A stretch of DNA of 64,000 bases. Source: Argentina anserina (taxonomy: Eukaryota > Streptophyta > Magnoliopsida > Rosales > Rosaceae). The stretch lies in assembly GCF_933775445.1 (NCBI RefSeq), contig NC_065875.1, positions 9,189,001-9,253,000 on the forward strand, given 5' to 3'. Numbering within the stretch: the first letter of the stretch is position 1; every line of letters starts with the position of its first letter. The notes under the pieces were generated by a model. The model made no database searches. It saw only the letters and a program-made list of their open reading frames with translations, and had not been told where the DNA came from. Shown here one piece after another: positions 12,431 through 24,900 of this stretch. Position numbers and translations under genes: made by a program.

Positions 12431-14100
12431 TTTTTTTTAGGGGAATGAAATAACTTCATTTGACATTAAGCAATGCATGGCCACAATGGTCAAATATAAG
12501 AGGTCACTGACTACCTCTCATACAAGCTAATCTAAGAAAATAAATAAATGTGCAAAAACGCGCTTATTATACAAATTAAAGTCTGAAAAAGTCCGAAACG
12601 GAAACAAAAAAAATACTAAAACAAAATATTAAGCATAGTAACTCCCACGAATCTAATCTAACGACCATAACATTAACATATCGAGTAAAGGGCATCAATT
12701 GCGACCTCGCAATGTTAATAAAAAATCGAAAGAAAAAATAAAAATGATGATCTTTCATGGTGCAGCTAGGAATTACTTGCACTCCGCCTCCGCCTTCGCT
12801 TTGAGACTGCTTGCATCTTCACTCTCAAAGCATGGTTCCATGACCTCTCCAACGGCACTCACCGTGGCCTTGGGATTCACTGACTTAATGAATGCAGCCA
12901 TTGTCATTCCCATCTCTGCCGAGTTTATAAGATTGTGTTAACGGCGAGAACTCTACTTCTTGTTGCTCCAGCCATGTGCCGGGCCAAGATTTGTTGTCGA
13001 CTTACCTGCCCGACGGATACCAATCACCTCTGCTGTTGTAGCTGTAAACTCTAGCTTTGTTGGTGATAGGTTAACCGAAGCCAGCCGCAGATCATATCGA
13101 ACTTGCTTTCCCAACGTCCCATCCTCCTCCTCTCGGTGGCGGTGCCCTCTAGAAACTAGACTCTAGTTGGGTGAGGTCGGAATGGCATGTACTAGATTCC
13201 CGGGTTGTGAAGCAGAAGAAGGCGGGGCAGTTGAGTTTGAAGATGATGGGGAGGCTAGGGTTTAAGGTGTAAAAACGCTAACCCGCATACCTAAACTAGC
13301 AGGAGTCGCCGGTTCCGACTGAGGGATCTCCGCCTCCTCTACCTCTACTTCCCTAGGACATACCAAACCCCCATGATTGATCATCATGCATGAGCGGCAA
13401 CATCCAAGAAGGCGTGCATAGTGGAGAATCACCAAAATCACATCTTCCGGCAAGATTCGCAGTTGGCGTTTGAAGCAAACCGATTGATCAAGTATAAGTG
13501 TAATCCTCACCCTAACCACACCGCGGCTAAGACCATTCTCATCAACTCTCAAGACTGGGCCAATGATTCCTCCGACAAACCGCGACGAGGTCTGTGTGTG
13601 CAGCTCCGCCGAGAGTTCTTTCTTTACCCAGATCCACACGAAGTTCAACGGTACCGCCATGATTTCGGAGAAGTCGTAATAGTCGTTCAGAAGAAGCATA
13701 GATCTCTGGAAACTCCAAGGACCATTTTGCTTAACCCTATTCATATCCTTCTAATTTGTGAAGATGAACAGGAACCTATCTCCAGTCTCCACCGACATCT
13801 TCAGCTTCCACATGGAGTGAATAGCACTCCGGAAGGTATCAAAAGATGTAGCACACATGGTGTTAATTAAGCTTTTCAACGAGATAGAAACGTTGAGCAA
13901 GAAAGCCTGCGTCCGGACATTTGAGATAGCCCAATCCACCGGCTCATCTTGATTTGAGAGAGAAAGTTTGGATGCTAAACTCGCAGCCATAGCAGCAATA
14001 GATTCAAAATCCATTGCCATGGTAAAGATCTCGCCACACAACCACAATTTTCATGAAACCCTAACCCTAGTCGCGGCTTAGAGAGAGGGAGAGCGAAAAG
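12431..14100 (-). mobile_element. LINE-type element carrying only an ORF1-like gene
   Basis: The minus-strand copy ends at its 3' side in an A-run (T-run at about 12430-12440 on plus) right after a GAAATGAAGTTATTTCATT-like tail. That is typical of a retroposed LINE end. The only coding part is an ORF1-like gene at 13262-14047; no reverse transcriptase or endonuclease is present. The 5' border (about 14050-14100) is not defined by a target duplication I can see. Confidence 0.5.
13262..14047 (-). pseudogene. DUF4283/zf-CCHC_4 ORF1-like protein with one in-frame stop
   Basis: The frame stays open for about 262 codons from 14047 to 13262 except for a single TAG at 13751-13753. The upstream part resembles the DUF4283 N-terminal region of plant LINE ORF1 proteins: MDFESIAAMAASLASKL, then a STIHSMW-like HSMWKL segment and the RFLFIF strand. 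Beyond the stop come NRVKQNGPWSFQRSMLLL, which is the conserved GPWSF-LLL signature, and a perfect CX2CX4HX4C knuckle (CRSCMMINHGGLVC). These proteins bind nucleic acid in retrotransposition. Since only one nonsense codon breaks it, the copy is fairly young or the stop is recent. Function of this copy: probably none. Confidence 0.7.
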
Positions 14101-15350
14101 AATAGGTTGCGGTATGTCCTTAAGACTTCATTAGTTCATTGAAGGAAATGTGAAGATCGGTATTGACAATTCAAGACCCCTAGAATCAAAGCTTAGCTTT
14201 TCATATCAAAGAAAACACTTAATTTATTATGTCAACCTGTAACTCATGTAAGGCTAGCTAGTAACTTTGCTTAATTAAATAATATTTAGTAATAAGTTTA
14301 AGTTATTTTTCATTGGACCTAGAGATGTATGTGTTTTTGAATTTTGCTTATGTGCTTCCCTTTTGTTTTTTTAATCTGTCAAAAGTTTAATTTTCTCGAT
14401 AATTTCATTTACATGCATTATTTATAGTATACATTAATCGTTACTCCTATATATATTGTCATATTATAATTCCAAATGGAATAGAAATGAACATGTATGA
14501 AGGTGAGAAGCCATATGTATTTTGTTTCCATATAGCCCCGAAAATCTCAGAGCTGGCCATGCCCCACATACTGTCAAAAATCCAAATGAACACTAGTAAA
14601 CAAAATGTTGATGCTTAAAAATCTAGCTAGCTATGTCGCGCTCAAACGCGAATTATACCGTAACTTTTACTCCAAACATGTGGACCCTTACCAAATCATG
14701 CTTTTGGGGCTTGCAAGGATAGGTGTGGATTCATTAGAACACATTAACTGAATTCCTTAGAACACAACAACTGGAATCCAGGATAACCCACCACCACTAT
14801 AAATCAAGTGGTATAGAGAGGTAACACAACACATGCTAACACCAAGAAACCAAGCTCTTCCATTCCAAAACTTATAAATCATGTACAAGTCCATAAATTC
14901 CCAACCAAGCCACTTCTCAAAATGATCCCACAAACATATCCATATTTAACCCAAAAACCATACATGCAGGGCAAGGAACAATTCAAGCAATTCCCCCATA
15001 CTTGCCTCGAAAACCCATCTCTAATCCAATACCTTATAAACTTTAACCCCAACTTCATGATTGCCTTAGAAACCTCTTCTTCACTACAAATCATGTTTTC
15101 TAGCTCCCACACCGCACACATCTTGCCAAGCCTCTTTTGATTCTTTAATTCACTTCCATGAATACATAAGGAGATGTCGGAAATTTTGGAATTTGGGAAC
15201 CAAAATTCATGCTTAAACCCAATTCTAATTATGAGCCAGTCAAGAAGAGAGAGCCCAAAAGGCCAAGCTAGCGCAAACTTAAGCACAAATCACCACTGTA
15301 AATCAAGAGCTATATAAAAGAGTATGAGAAGTTTCCTTTGGGGAAAAAGT
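14100..15350. other. No recognisable gene
   Basis: AT-rich intergenic DNA. A minus-strand ORF at 14879-15286 (135 codons) has no family motif. It lies next to LINE debris and may itself be an eroded transposon piece. Confidence 0.35.
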
Positions 15351-15359
15351 GTTAAGTCC

Positions 15360-16270
15360 CCCCTAGTGGCTTGGGATCAAGTTTGCTTACCAAAAAAAGT
15401 CTGGGGGTTTGAGGATAAGGCCAATTGAATTTTTCAATAATGCTGCTCTTGCTAAATTAGGTTGGAAAATCCTCACTAACAAGTCCAATTGGTGGGTTGA
15501 GATTATAAGTAGAAAGTATCTTAGAAGAAACTCTTTCTTTAATTTAAAGAAAAGGGAAGCCACTCCCGAGCTTGGAAAGATATTTTAGATGCAAGACCCA
15601 TTCTTTCTTCTGGTATCAGATGGATTTTAGGTAATGGCAAAGATATTAAATTTTGGACCTATAATTTAGGTCTTTGACTACCCCCTCATTGATCTGATTT
15701 TGCCTCCCGTAAGAAATTCTATTGACTTGAATGATACTGTAGTAGACTTCATGTCTAATGGCTCTTGGAATGTTGAGAAACTATCCCAAGTCCTTGACAG
15801 AGATATTATTGATGAAATTTAGGCGTTAAACATTCCTATTCATGACTATGATGATGAATTTGTATGGGTCCTTTACCATTAAGTCTGCCACAAATTTGCA
15901 AATAAATTTGCCTAATCATTCTAATACTGATCTATTAATGAAAATGTGGAAACTCGATATTCCCCTTAAAGCTTAAGTGTTTGCTTGGCTTCTTATCAGG
16001 GGGAGACTTAAAACTAGAAGTTTTGTGACTAGATTTATGAACACGATTGAGACCTCTTGCCCCATTTGCAATTTGAGAGTATCATCTGTTTGTTTCTTGC
16101 TCCTTTGTTAATGATGGGTGGAATCTCATTCCCCATGTACCTAGACCAATTTATTTGACTAATCTGCAGGAATGGCTTAATGAAATTCTATTCAAGTGCT
16201 CTCCCAGAGTCGTTGGGGATGGTTTGTTAGTGTGTTGACATCTTTGAAAAACCCGAAACAATGTTATTTT
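15360..16270 (+). pseudogene. LINE reverse-transcriptase 3' fragment (zf-RVT region)
   Basis: Broken plus-strand coding sequence resembles the C-terminal part of plant non-LTR retrotransposon ORF2. LAKLGWKILTNKSNWW-ISRKYL lies at about 15440-15520, and SSGIRWILGNGKDIKFW at about 15605-15655. The zf-RVT segment follows at about 15880-16080: KMWKLDIPLKA, FAWLLIRGRLKTR, TSCPICN. Several stops and frame changes interrupt it, and the RT core upstream is missing. It is a degenerate fragment, not a gene. Confidence 0.75.
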
Positions 16271-16479
16271 TTGAGCTGCCAATGCGTCTCCTCAAGCCAT
16301 TGCTAAGTTTGCCAAATGAGCAAAAATGTATGGATGTGGCTTGTGTTCACATCTAGTGCTTGTTTACTTGGCATGTTATATATAGTCGAATGATGAATAA
16401 CTATAGAACTTTAACTTGATTATGAGTTTGGGCCACGTAATCAATAAGAAGATAGAAAAATGGGCCAGCGCAAGTCAGA

Positions 16480-16640
16480 TAGAAATTTTTTCTCTTCGCT
16501 TGTCTTGTGTCTATAAATAGCCGCCTAAAACAAATTCTCTGTAAAAAGATTCTCAGAACTTTGCAACTGAAATTCTCCCATCCAGTTTGGATTAGCTCAT
16601 GCTGATGAGCACGGCATGTGAATTAGTGTCGTAAGTCTGG
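16480..16640 (+). promoter_or_regulatory. TATA-box candidate, downstream transcript unknown
   Basis: CTATAAATAG at about 16510-16520 is followed by a leader-like stretch with no coding ORF. The nearest plus-strand gene relic is the CBL pseudogene, 2.8 kb downstream. This may instead be part of an unrecognised LTR. Only the TATA motif is seen; everything else is inference. Confidence 0.25.
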
Positions 16641-17234
16641 ACTAAAAATTTCCGATTGCTTTTTCCTGTTTTTACAATCCCAGAGTTTTGCTGCTGGGTA
16701 ACAATTTGTGACTTATTGATGCTGTAATTCGCATGTGGCTTGACTTTGGCACGTAGTTATACATGCTTCTTAATTTTAATGATCTTCTTGTTTGGCTTCA
16801 ATTGGTTGTTAGGATGGTAATTGCTTGGTAGTTCATGAAGGATTGAAAGTAGCGAAAAGATTTTGCTTGCACTTTGTAAGATTTAAGATACAATTGTTGC
16901 TCCGACATTGCTTAGTCTGCATGATTTCCATTGCTTGTCCAGGCACTTGCCCAATTACAGATAGTGATTAGAGTGTGTGTAGGAATATTTGGGGAACGTG
17001 TGTTTTGCGAGAAAAAGGGCAGAAAATATTCTCATCACTCAGTATTTTCAAAGGCGTTAGGCATGTTGTAATTTTTCGGCATATATTGTGTTAGGCAAAG
17101 GAGACGAACATGTCATATCTCAGCTTGGCTTGGCATATACATTGCTTGGCTGCCACAATTTGTTCCAGCGAGTGTGGTTTTTTACTTTTAGCTTGAGATT
17201 AGTAATAGCCTTGTGAAGCTTGTTCATGCATTTA

Positions 17235-17350
17235 GGACTCGTCAACGGGTCGGGCCTTAGTACATTTAAATAAGTGTCGGGCCGGACCGTGTATTTTCAC
17301 AAATATGAAGATCTAAGCCCGTTCACTTAAAACGGGCCTTGCGGGCTTGT
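17235..17350. repeat. hAT-like terminal fragment
   Basis: A GC-rich block (CTCGTCAACGGGTCGGGCC, then GTCGGGCCGGACCG and AACGGGCCTTGCGGGC) resembles the ends of plant hAT/MITE elements. It stands alone in AT-rich DNA, and no partner end or target duplication was found. Confidence 0.35.
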
Positions 17351-19320
17351 ATTAGAAAAAAAATATAATACTTTAATTTAAGGGTTTGAAACAATAAAAG
17401 AATTATGATAAAACATTCTAAAAAAAGTTACAAATAAATTCTAGTTTCGAAATATTGTCGATCGACACCAATAGATGTGATCGATATATATATTTAGGGA
17501 CTCTGTAAAAATTTCATCCGTTTTGAACATCGTTTGACCTTCCGTACCTACGGTCAACAAAAAAAAGAGACGTTTTCACATAATAAAACTCCATTGACCG
17601 GGGCTTTTTCAAATGGGTTTACTCGTTGCCACCACGCACGATCGGTGACAAAAATTAGGTGATTTCATACGTGTATTTGGCTGTTAATAGTATGGTTTAC
17701 AGGGTTTCTCCTGATAGTCCTCTTTCATAATATACTGGATTTCTCTGTATTACACATTCACTGGGGATAGCTAATTTTTCTTCAAGGGTTTTTATGGTTT
17801 ACTTGATTTCCTCACCCAAGGTAGATGTGTTTTAAATTTCAACTAGTGGTAACAGATTATTAGGTACTCCAACAGTGACAAGCCTTTTCTTATCAGATGC
17901 TGAACCTTGTGCTGAGTTTTACGTGTTATTTGAAAACTTATAAAAATAGAAATGCTAGTGGTTCAATTGTGGAATGTCTGTGCACAGCTTAATTCGTTTG
18001 CTTTAAAATTTAATAGTTTCCATATGACAACGGTATTGAGCTTTATGCCTTCATCTGCATGGAATCCTAAACCTCCTAGTCTTGTTATCGGTTTCTGGTT
18101 TGGTTCATCTCAGAGGCTCCAAATTCATAATGGTTACCTCTGCGATTATGAGAGAACATACTAAACCTTGTTGACGAATTTTGTGTTTTTTTTTTATTGA
18201 CCTCTTCGGATTACTGATACTCTTCGTTATACCAGTACACTTCATATCAGATTACCTGACTAAGGGAGAACAGAATATTCTGATCATCGTTTCAAAGGAT
18301 TGAAATGGAAGCCATCTATTCGGATGTCTTCAAGCTAATTCCTGCTACTGAATCATCCATTAAAGGTTTGGAGAAAGTGATTCTTTAAAATTATGACAAT
18401 TAGATAGTGGAAAGCTTTACTCTTTAAGAATTGTATATGTTTGCCCCTGGTTTTTCTCCCTGATCGCAAGGTTTCTATGAGTAAAAGACATTTATGTGTT
18501 ATATTTATCCTTTTGTGATATCTGTAGTTGTTAGAACATGATTGGACATGATGCAATCGTAATACAGAAAACATGAAATATGCAGAGTACTAATCCTAGT
18601 TCAACATGGATAACTTAGGTTAAGCAATTCGATGGAGCCAATTAGAGGTGCAGATGGCAAGTTCAAGTTCTTGATCATATTGTTTTGATCGAGCATATGT
18701 ATTTGGTGTGAATGCTTAACATGTTTTAATTAACAGCAGTCTGCTAGATATGTCTACGTACATCCTAAGCCTTTGATAATTGATAAGGTATACGAAATGA
18801 AATGAACACACACCTTGAACAAATAACGCATGGATAGTTTTTACTAAATTGTGTTTCTTGTTTCAAAAATTAGGAGTTTGTCCATCATTCATCTCTAACT
18901 TTAATGGTTGAAGGGAATGTTGTAAAGAGTGCTGATTATTTGTGCCGCTTGCCAACTTCTATACTAACAGGCTTCGCATCCAAAAAATTAGAACTAGATT
19001 CCAAATTCCAAAATCCTAATTCCTAATACAAACCATTATTGTGGAATTCTTTTTATCAAGTTCCATCAGGGCACATGTGCGCGTTACCTGGCATAAATTC
19101 GATCTTCATTTCCCTAAACTGGTGCAGACGAATTCAAGATGTTACGTACCAAAATCCAATCTCAAATTAGCATTTATGCAGCTCTGATTGGTCATAATCA
19201 TACAACAATGACCACAAATCAATATATCCCTTAGATTTTTCTGGTAAAACATTAAAAAAAAATTCAAACTATGGAAGTTGAATGCTTTTTAAGCCTCCAA
19301 TATTCACATTCATCCAACAT
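17350..19320. other. No recognisable gene; CBL relic upstream region
   Basis: AT-rich sequence without convincing ORFs or repeat ends. It would contain the upstream region of the CBL pseudogene that starts at 19330. Confidence 0.35.
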
Positions 19321-19329
19321 CCTAGCCTG

Positions 19330-20753
19330 ATGGGTTGTGTTTGCATGAAGCAAAAACATGAACGTGAAAACCTAACTGTTCTTGTTGCTCAAACCAATTG
19401 TAAGCTTATTCCATTAATCTATTTTTAGTTTGCAACTAATCCATTCTGATTTCTCACTACCTCATAACATAGAAGCTAATCTTTGCATTACGATATGCAA
19501 TCTTGGGTTTTGCAGTTAAAGTGCTTGAGACAGAAACTTTGTACGAGTTGTTCAAGAAGTTAAGCAGTTCCATAGTTGATGATGAGCTTATAAGCAAAGT
19601 ATGTATCATGTTGAAAACGATCTTCTTCTTATAAATTTAACCATTTACACATATTAAAGTGGTACTAGTTTACCAACATATTTAATTTCAGGAAGAATTT
19701 CAGCTTGGATTGTTCAGGAACAGCAAACACAAAGTCCCTTTGCGAACAGGGTGAGCGTCCTCGATCTCCCTCACTTGCGATAACGTAAAATTACATCGAG
19801 CATGAGTGGTATATATGTACGTAACTTATATCTAGGCCTTGTTTATCCGAATATATAGATCTTCGACATGTGTGATTCAAAGCACGATGGAGTTATAGAA
19901 TTCGGAGAGTTTGTTAAGTGTCCAAGTGTCTTCCACCTGAAGCACCAACAGCAGGAAAAGTGTCATGTACGCAGTTCCGATCATTTTCATTTTCAGTTCC
20001 GAATAGATCATTTTCATTTTCATATCTTTTATCTTTACTTTGACAATTGACATGAACTAGTTTTGTCTGGCAGTTGCATTTCACTTGTATGATATATGGC
20101 AGACGGGCTTCATTGAACGCGACGAGGTATAAATATTCAGATCACACTTCAATTTCTATTTCTGACTAGCTAGATAATAACCCCATATATCCAGTCTTAT
20201 TTCAAATCGGCAACATCATGCATCTGCAAATGGAGCACGATTCATGCTTTTGTACTTACTAATTAAATGCATGGTTCTAGGTCAAATAGATGCTTATGGC
20301 TCTTCTCATAGAATCGGACTTGATCTTATCTGATGGCATTGTTTAAGCCATTTTTGATAAGGTACTAAGACAGAAAAGATTAGATATTTCTTAGAATCTT
20401 GGTAATAATGGAAAATTTAAGTTGACAGGCCTTTTTCTATTTGGCTTCGTAGACATTTGAGGAAGCAGATTTAAATGGAGATATGGAAAGATTGATATGG
20501 AAGAGTGGAATAAACTGGTGGATCAAAATCCATCCTTATTGAAGAACATGACTATCCCATACCTAAGGTAATTCCGTATTTAATCCATATATTCACAATA
20601 TGTAATATGTTCTATTTTATTACAGTCACTACGAAGCTATATATGTTTTAACCATTTAAGTTGGTGGAACTTTTACTTCAATGTAGGGACATCACGAGTT
20701 CATTTCCTAGTTTTATGCAGAAATCAGACATTGAAGATGACACCAACAACTGA
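19330..20753 (+). pseudogene. CBL: Calcineurin B-like calcium sensor (CBL4/SOS3-like) pseudogene, 8 exons
   Basis: CBL proteins are EF-hand calcium sensors that recruit CIPK kinases; CBL4/SOS3 acts in salt signalling. Recognisable exons are 19330-19399, 19516-19598, 19692-19750, 19859-19966, 20074-20126, 20281-20361, 20453-20567 and 20687-20753. Most have GT/AG borders and CBL-like lengths (83, 53 and 81 nt for exons 2, 5 and 6). Exon 1 keeps an MGCVCMKQK myristoylation/palmitoylation start. Later exons keep LYELFKKLSSSIVDDELISK, IFDMCDSKHDGVIEFGEF, FHLYDIWQTGFIERDE and [14 protein letters not shown]. Lesions: exon 3 is 59 nt instead of 60 (1-nt loss near LFANR); exon 4 seems 1 nt short just after the QEK codons; exon 6 has in-frame TAG (20287) and TAA (20344); exon 7 has 2 extra bases near 20483. 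No full-length sensor can be made. EF-hand loops are also degraded. Confidence 0.9.
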
Positions 20754-21148
20754 TTCAGCTGAAGCAACCCATGAGTGAATGTGTTATCTTAAAACCCTAC
20801 TCAATAGAACTGCTTAATATAAAAATTGTATTAAAAATCCATTTGAATAGCCTAGCCTTCTATAGTTCTATACTAGTTTATCATTGTAGATATACTTGAG
20901 GTATTGAAGTGGCCGTCCCCAAGCTTCCTGTTCTTGTGAACATTATTGAGGTATATATACCATGGTGTACGTAACTAAACATAATGGTGATATAGTTGTT
21001 CTATATTGAATAATGAATTCTGTACAAGACCAAGATCATATAACAGTAGCATTCCTGTTCTAACAAACTACTCTAGAAAGTGCAATTATGTACAAGATCA
21101 TGATCCTACAATTGGGTCAAATTTATTCCTCTGACTAAATCATTATTT

Positions 21149-21400
21149 TGTTGTGCGGAAGCGAGCAATAATCCCACACCCACGGGTATAATAATGCCAA
21201 TACGGCGATACTCTCCCCAATTTATCTACCCGGTGAAGTTAAATGCGGGTATAGAATTTTACACAAAAGTAACCTCGAGGGGTGTGTACGGTATCAATCC
21301 TTATAATATGATTATAAGAATGTATGACTTTTCCCCTTTTCTAATATGCAACAAGTCGGAGATAGTCTATCTGATTAGTTTGGGTATGGAGCTTGCAACG
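21149..21400 (-). repeat. Diverged TRIM solo-LTR, related to 42169-42760
   Basis: Starting TGTTGTGCGGAAGCG at 21149, this matches the reverse complement of the TRIM LTRs at 42169-42390 and 42543-42760 for about 170-200 bp. The order of shared pieces is the same: GCGGAAGCG, ATCCCACAC, CGATACTC, CACAAAAG, GTATCAATC-TTATAA, TGACTTTTC. The other end blurs near 21400. No primer-binding site adjoins it, so a solo LTR is more likely than a full element. No target duplication was recognised. Confidence 0.6.
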
Positions 21401-21927
21401 AGTCGTCTGATTAGGATAGTAGAAATAGCACGAGTCGGGGAGCTTAAAACGAGTCAATTCGGATAATGGAATTAGTGGTGCTGGTCAACTAATGATTAGT
21501 TGATTACGAATGATTTTTGCATGAGTGGGAACTATCTCATAAATATATCATTCCGATACTACTCCAGATCATGTCAACAACAGAAGCATTAAGAACATAT
21601 ATATAACTTTTACAATACACATTACACATCGATTAGATATCAAACCAATTAGAGTTGAGATATTGGAAATGAGGGGGCAAATTACCTACTATAAACGATA
21701 CATAATTGTACACTAGTTTAATTAGCAAACCAAAACGAAACAATTCTCCAAATACTTCTCCAAAACCCAAATCCTAAACAAGAGAAAAAAGAAAATTTTC
21801 CAAACCATCATTTCCTATATTTTTGTTTATTATTTTTTACACCAGTAAACTTGTGACTCAATCTATCACCAAACACATACAAAAGAAACATCACAATGGG
21901 GGTAGACAGAAGGTTAAAAAAATTTAA

Positions 21928-24900
21928 TCACACAAATCTGTTAAATGGCCTCCTTCCAACTCCTGCAGGCATAGAAACAGTGGAGTCTATACTCATATTT
22001 TCTATAGATTGCAGAGACTGGTTTTTATCTAAATTCCTCTGAGAGCTAGAATCCTTGTTATTAGATAAAAAAGAACCTTTCTTCCACTTGAAAGACCCAA
22101 TACCTTGAGTCAAAGGAAACGAGAGCCTCCTCTTTGATTCACTGCTTGGAGTCCCCATAAACCTCTCCCTTGGATTACTACTAGCTCTGGCTTTGGCTTT
22201 CGCGGAAGCAGTGGGAGCCATGTAGCTTGGAACTGAGAATGGAGGGCAGCTTATAAGGCTATCATCATCCTTTAGTGGGAATCCGAAAGGGGAGTTCGAT
22301 CCACCTGCTGTTGGCCTTGCATACTTTGATAGACGAGAGCTGTTTGCTTGTGGAGTACTCATATTAAAGGGAGACGGGGTTCGTGCTTGTTTTATTGTTG
22401 TGAGGTTTATGGTTGATTTTGAGGATTTCGGTGTGTCCAGATTGCTATCATAAGCAAAAGGATGTTGCCTTTGATTGCTTGATTGGGGTAAAGGGCTCTG
22501 CTTTAGCTCCGGACGCTGCCTTGAAGGAGTAGGTTGAAAGGTCTTCATTGCATTGGTTTCAACAGGAGGCTCCTTTGGAGGCAGTTGACGTTCCAACCAG
22601 TTCCACCACCATGGAAAACCACCGGATCGGATATCAGCTAAAGGTGTTTGACCTGATTTAGGTGTAGCTTTCCATACCTGTAGACACACAAAAGTAGAAA
22701 ACATCACAGAGAAAGTAAACTCAGCATGGTAACACTAATCAATGGTGTGAAACATATTTCCATCATAGCAAAGCTTCCATGACACAAGTCCCTAGAATCG
22801 CCAAATTTTTAATGAAGGGTAGGATGAAATAATTCTACAAGTACCAAAGACTTCAAGTTTTACAGAGAAATAAAATTATGACTGAACAGTGAAGATAAAG
22901 AACTCATCAAATAAGATGGAAGAAATGAGACTACAGTCCCGGTAGCATATGTAAAAAAAATAACCAATAAGGGTAGGTGGTGAATAACCCCATAGTGCAA
23001 GTAAAGTTTGATTCCGTAGGTGCAGAAGGAATACCTGGTGGGAATATGCGTAAGCCATTGCTCTTTCTCTTTTGATGACAGCCTCAACCTTTTTCTGCAC
23101 CCTCACCTCTACTTCCTCTTTAGTTAGCAAGCTATCATCCCAGTCATCATTGTTTCCCATCTCAGACTGCATCATATTGCTTCCAATAATTAGATTTCAG
23201 TTCAAGTTTTTAATAGATGTGTATTATTTAAATAGGTACACGCGTATCAATAGAGGGTCTTTTGCATAGCAAATAAAATATACAGTATCAAGTCATTAAC
23301 GATTGCATAGACCAAATTACTTAAAAAAGTATTGCAAATATATCAGGTAAGGAGGATTCACAAGCCCAATTGTAATCAACACGATGATGAAAGAGATGAC
23401 TTCACTGTTTGGATTTTTTTTTTTTTGAATGAGATCGTTTGGAATTAGAACCATTCAGATAAGCTTTCTCTGAAGTAGGCAATGTCCGTATGCAGTGAGC
23501 TAAATTGTAATCAACACGATGATGAAAGAGATGACTTCACTGTTTGGAATATTTTTTTTTTTTTTGAATGAGATCGTTTGGAATTAGAACCATTCAGATA
23601 AGCTTTCTCTGAAGTAGGCAATGTCCGTATGCAGTGAGCTTAGCTGTTAGGGGGGCTTAGTTTTAAGTTATTTGAGACTGGTGACCTCCATTTCTACTTC
23701 CACACTTCCACATGTGTTGAGGAAACTTATTAGTAATGTGTACGTCAAAGTTTTAATTCTTTTTTGGTTTTATTTTATTTGCTGAACCACAGTAATGGCA
23801 CAGTCTGATAGTTTAACATGTGAAGCATAACCAACTCTAATAATGGTGTAATTGTAGAGTACTAATGGGAGAGTAGGTGTCAATATTTCTTTGCGATTAC
23901 AGTATTAGTGTCCATGTCTAAATTTGGCATAGCATTATCAGCAGGAATTTTAGTTTCTTGAGATTGATAGGGATTTATTTACCATAGGTTCTTCTTATGT
24001 CTACTTTTGGAATTACATGTCAACAAACGGTTTTCTTTGTCCATTATCTATAACATAAAAAACTGCAAAATAAGAGAAAATATAATATACAATAGAAGAA
24101 TTGATGACGGGAAACTTACTGCCTGGCTCAAGGTCCATTTGCCAAATGTGTTTTCAACATCTTTGTCATTCTTGTATTGAACTTGACGTCTTGCTTGGCT
24201 TTCTAACATCTGGATCCTTCGTGACTGAATCTGAGATTGAACCCGCACCAAGAGTTGCATGTATTTCATGGCGTTGGCTGTTTGACGCTTCACATTCTGT
24301 CCCCTAACCACTCCTTGAAGCCTCAATAGACCCTTCAGGGCTCTAAAGCTTCTCCTTGCCTGTACATCAAGTACCACACTATCTTAGCTGTGTCAAATCA
24401 TTAATGATGGAACATAAATGCAGATAAATGGGGTTCCTAAGACCTATTGTTACAAAAGCATGTTCTACAAATGGATTCATTTAGGAAAAACCCTATTCAA
24501 GAAGGGGAACCCCTATTTCTATATTTGTTCCATAGGGCATCCTCTAGCATTTTGAGTGTGTAAGAAATACCAGACTCGAGAACAGATCCTAGGACGGACT
24601 GTTACGAAACTCGATTTCTATTTCTCAATCTTCTTCCTCCATTGAAAAAGCAAAAGTTTATAAATTAATACACTAATTATAAATAGGTATGAAAGACTCT
24701 TACGACATCAAACTAATTATACTGATTCAGGGCTGGACAAATTCAGTACATGTTCATGATAAGGGCATAAATTTACATTTGTTTACTCCATAGTAAAAAT
24801 CTGAACCATTAGAAATGGTTCATATATCAATCATACTAGCAGTAGCATCAGGTTTTCCTGCATTGCCATACCCTAAAATTGCCCAATCATCTTGAATCAT

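Noticed and set aside
14879..15286. 135-codon minus-strand ORF as a gene
   Set aside because: No motif recognised, and it borders LINE debris. It may be transposon-derived, but the evidence is too weak to name.
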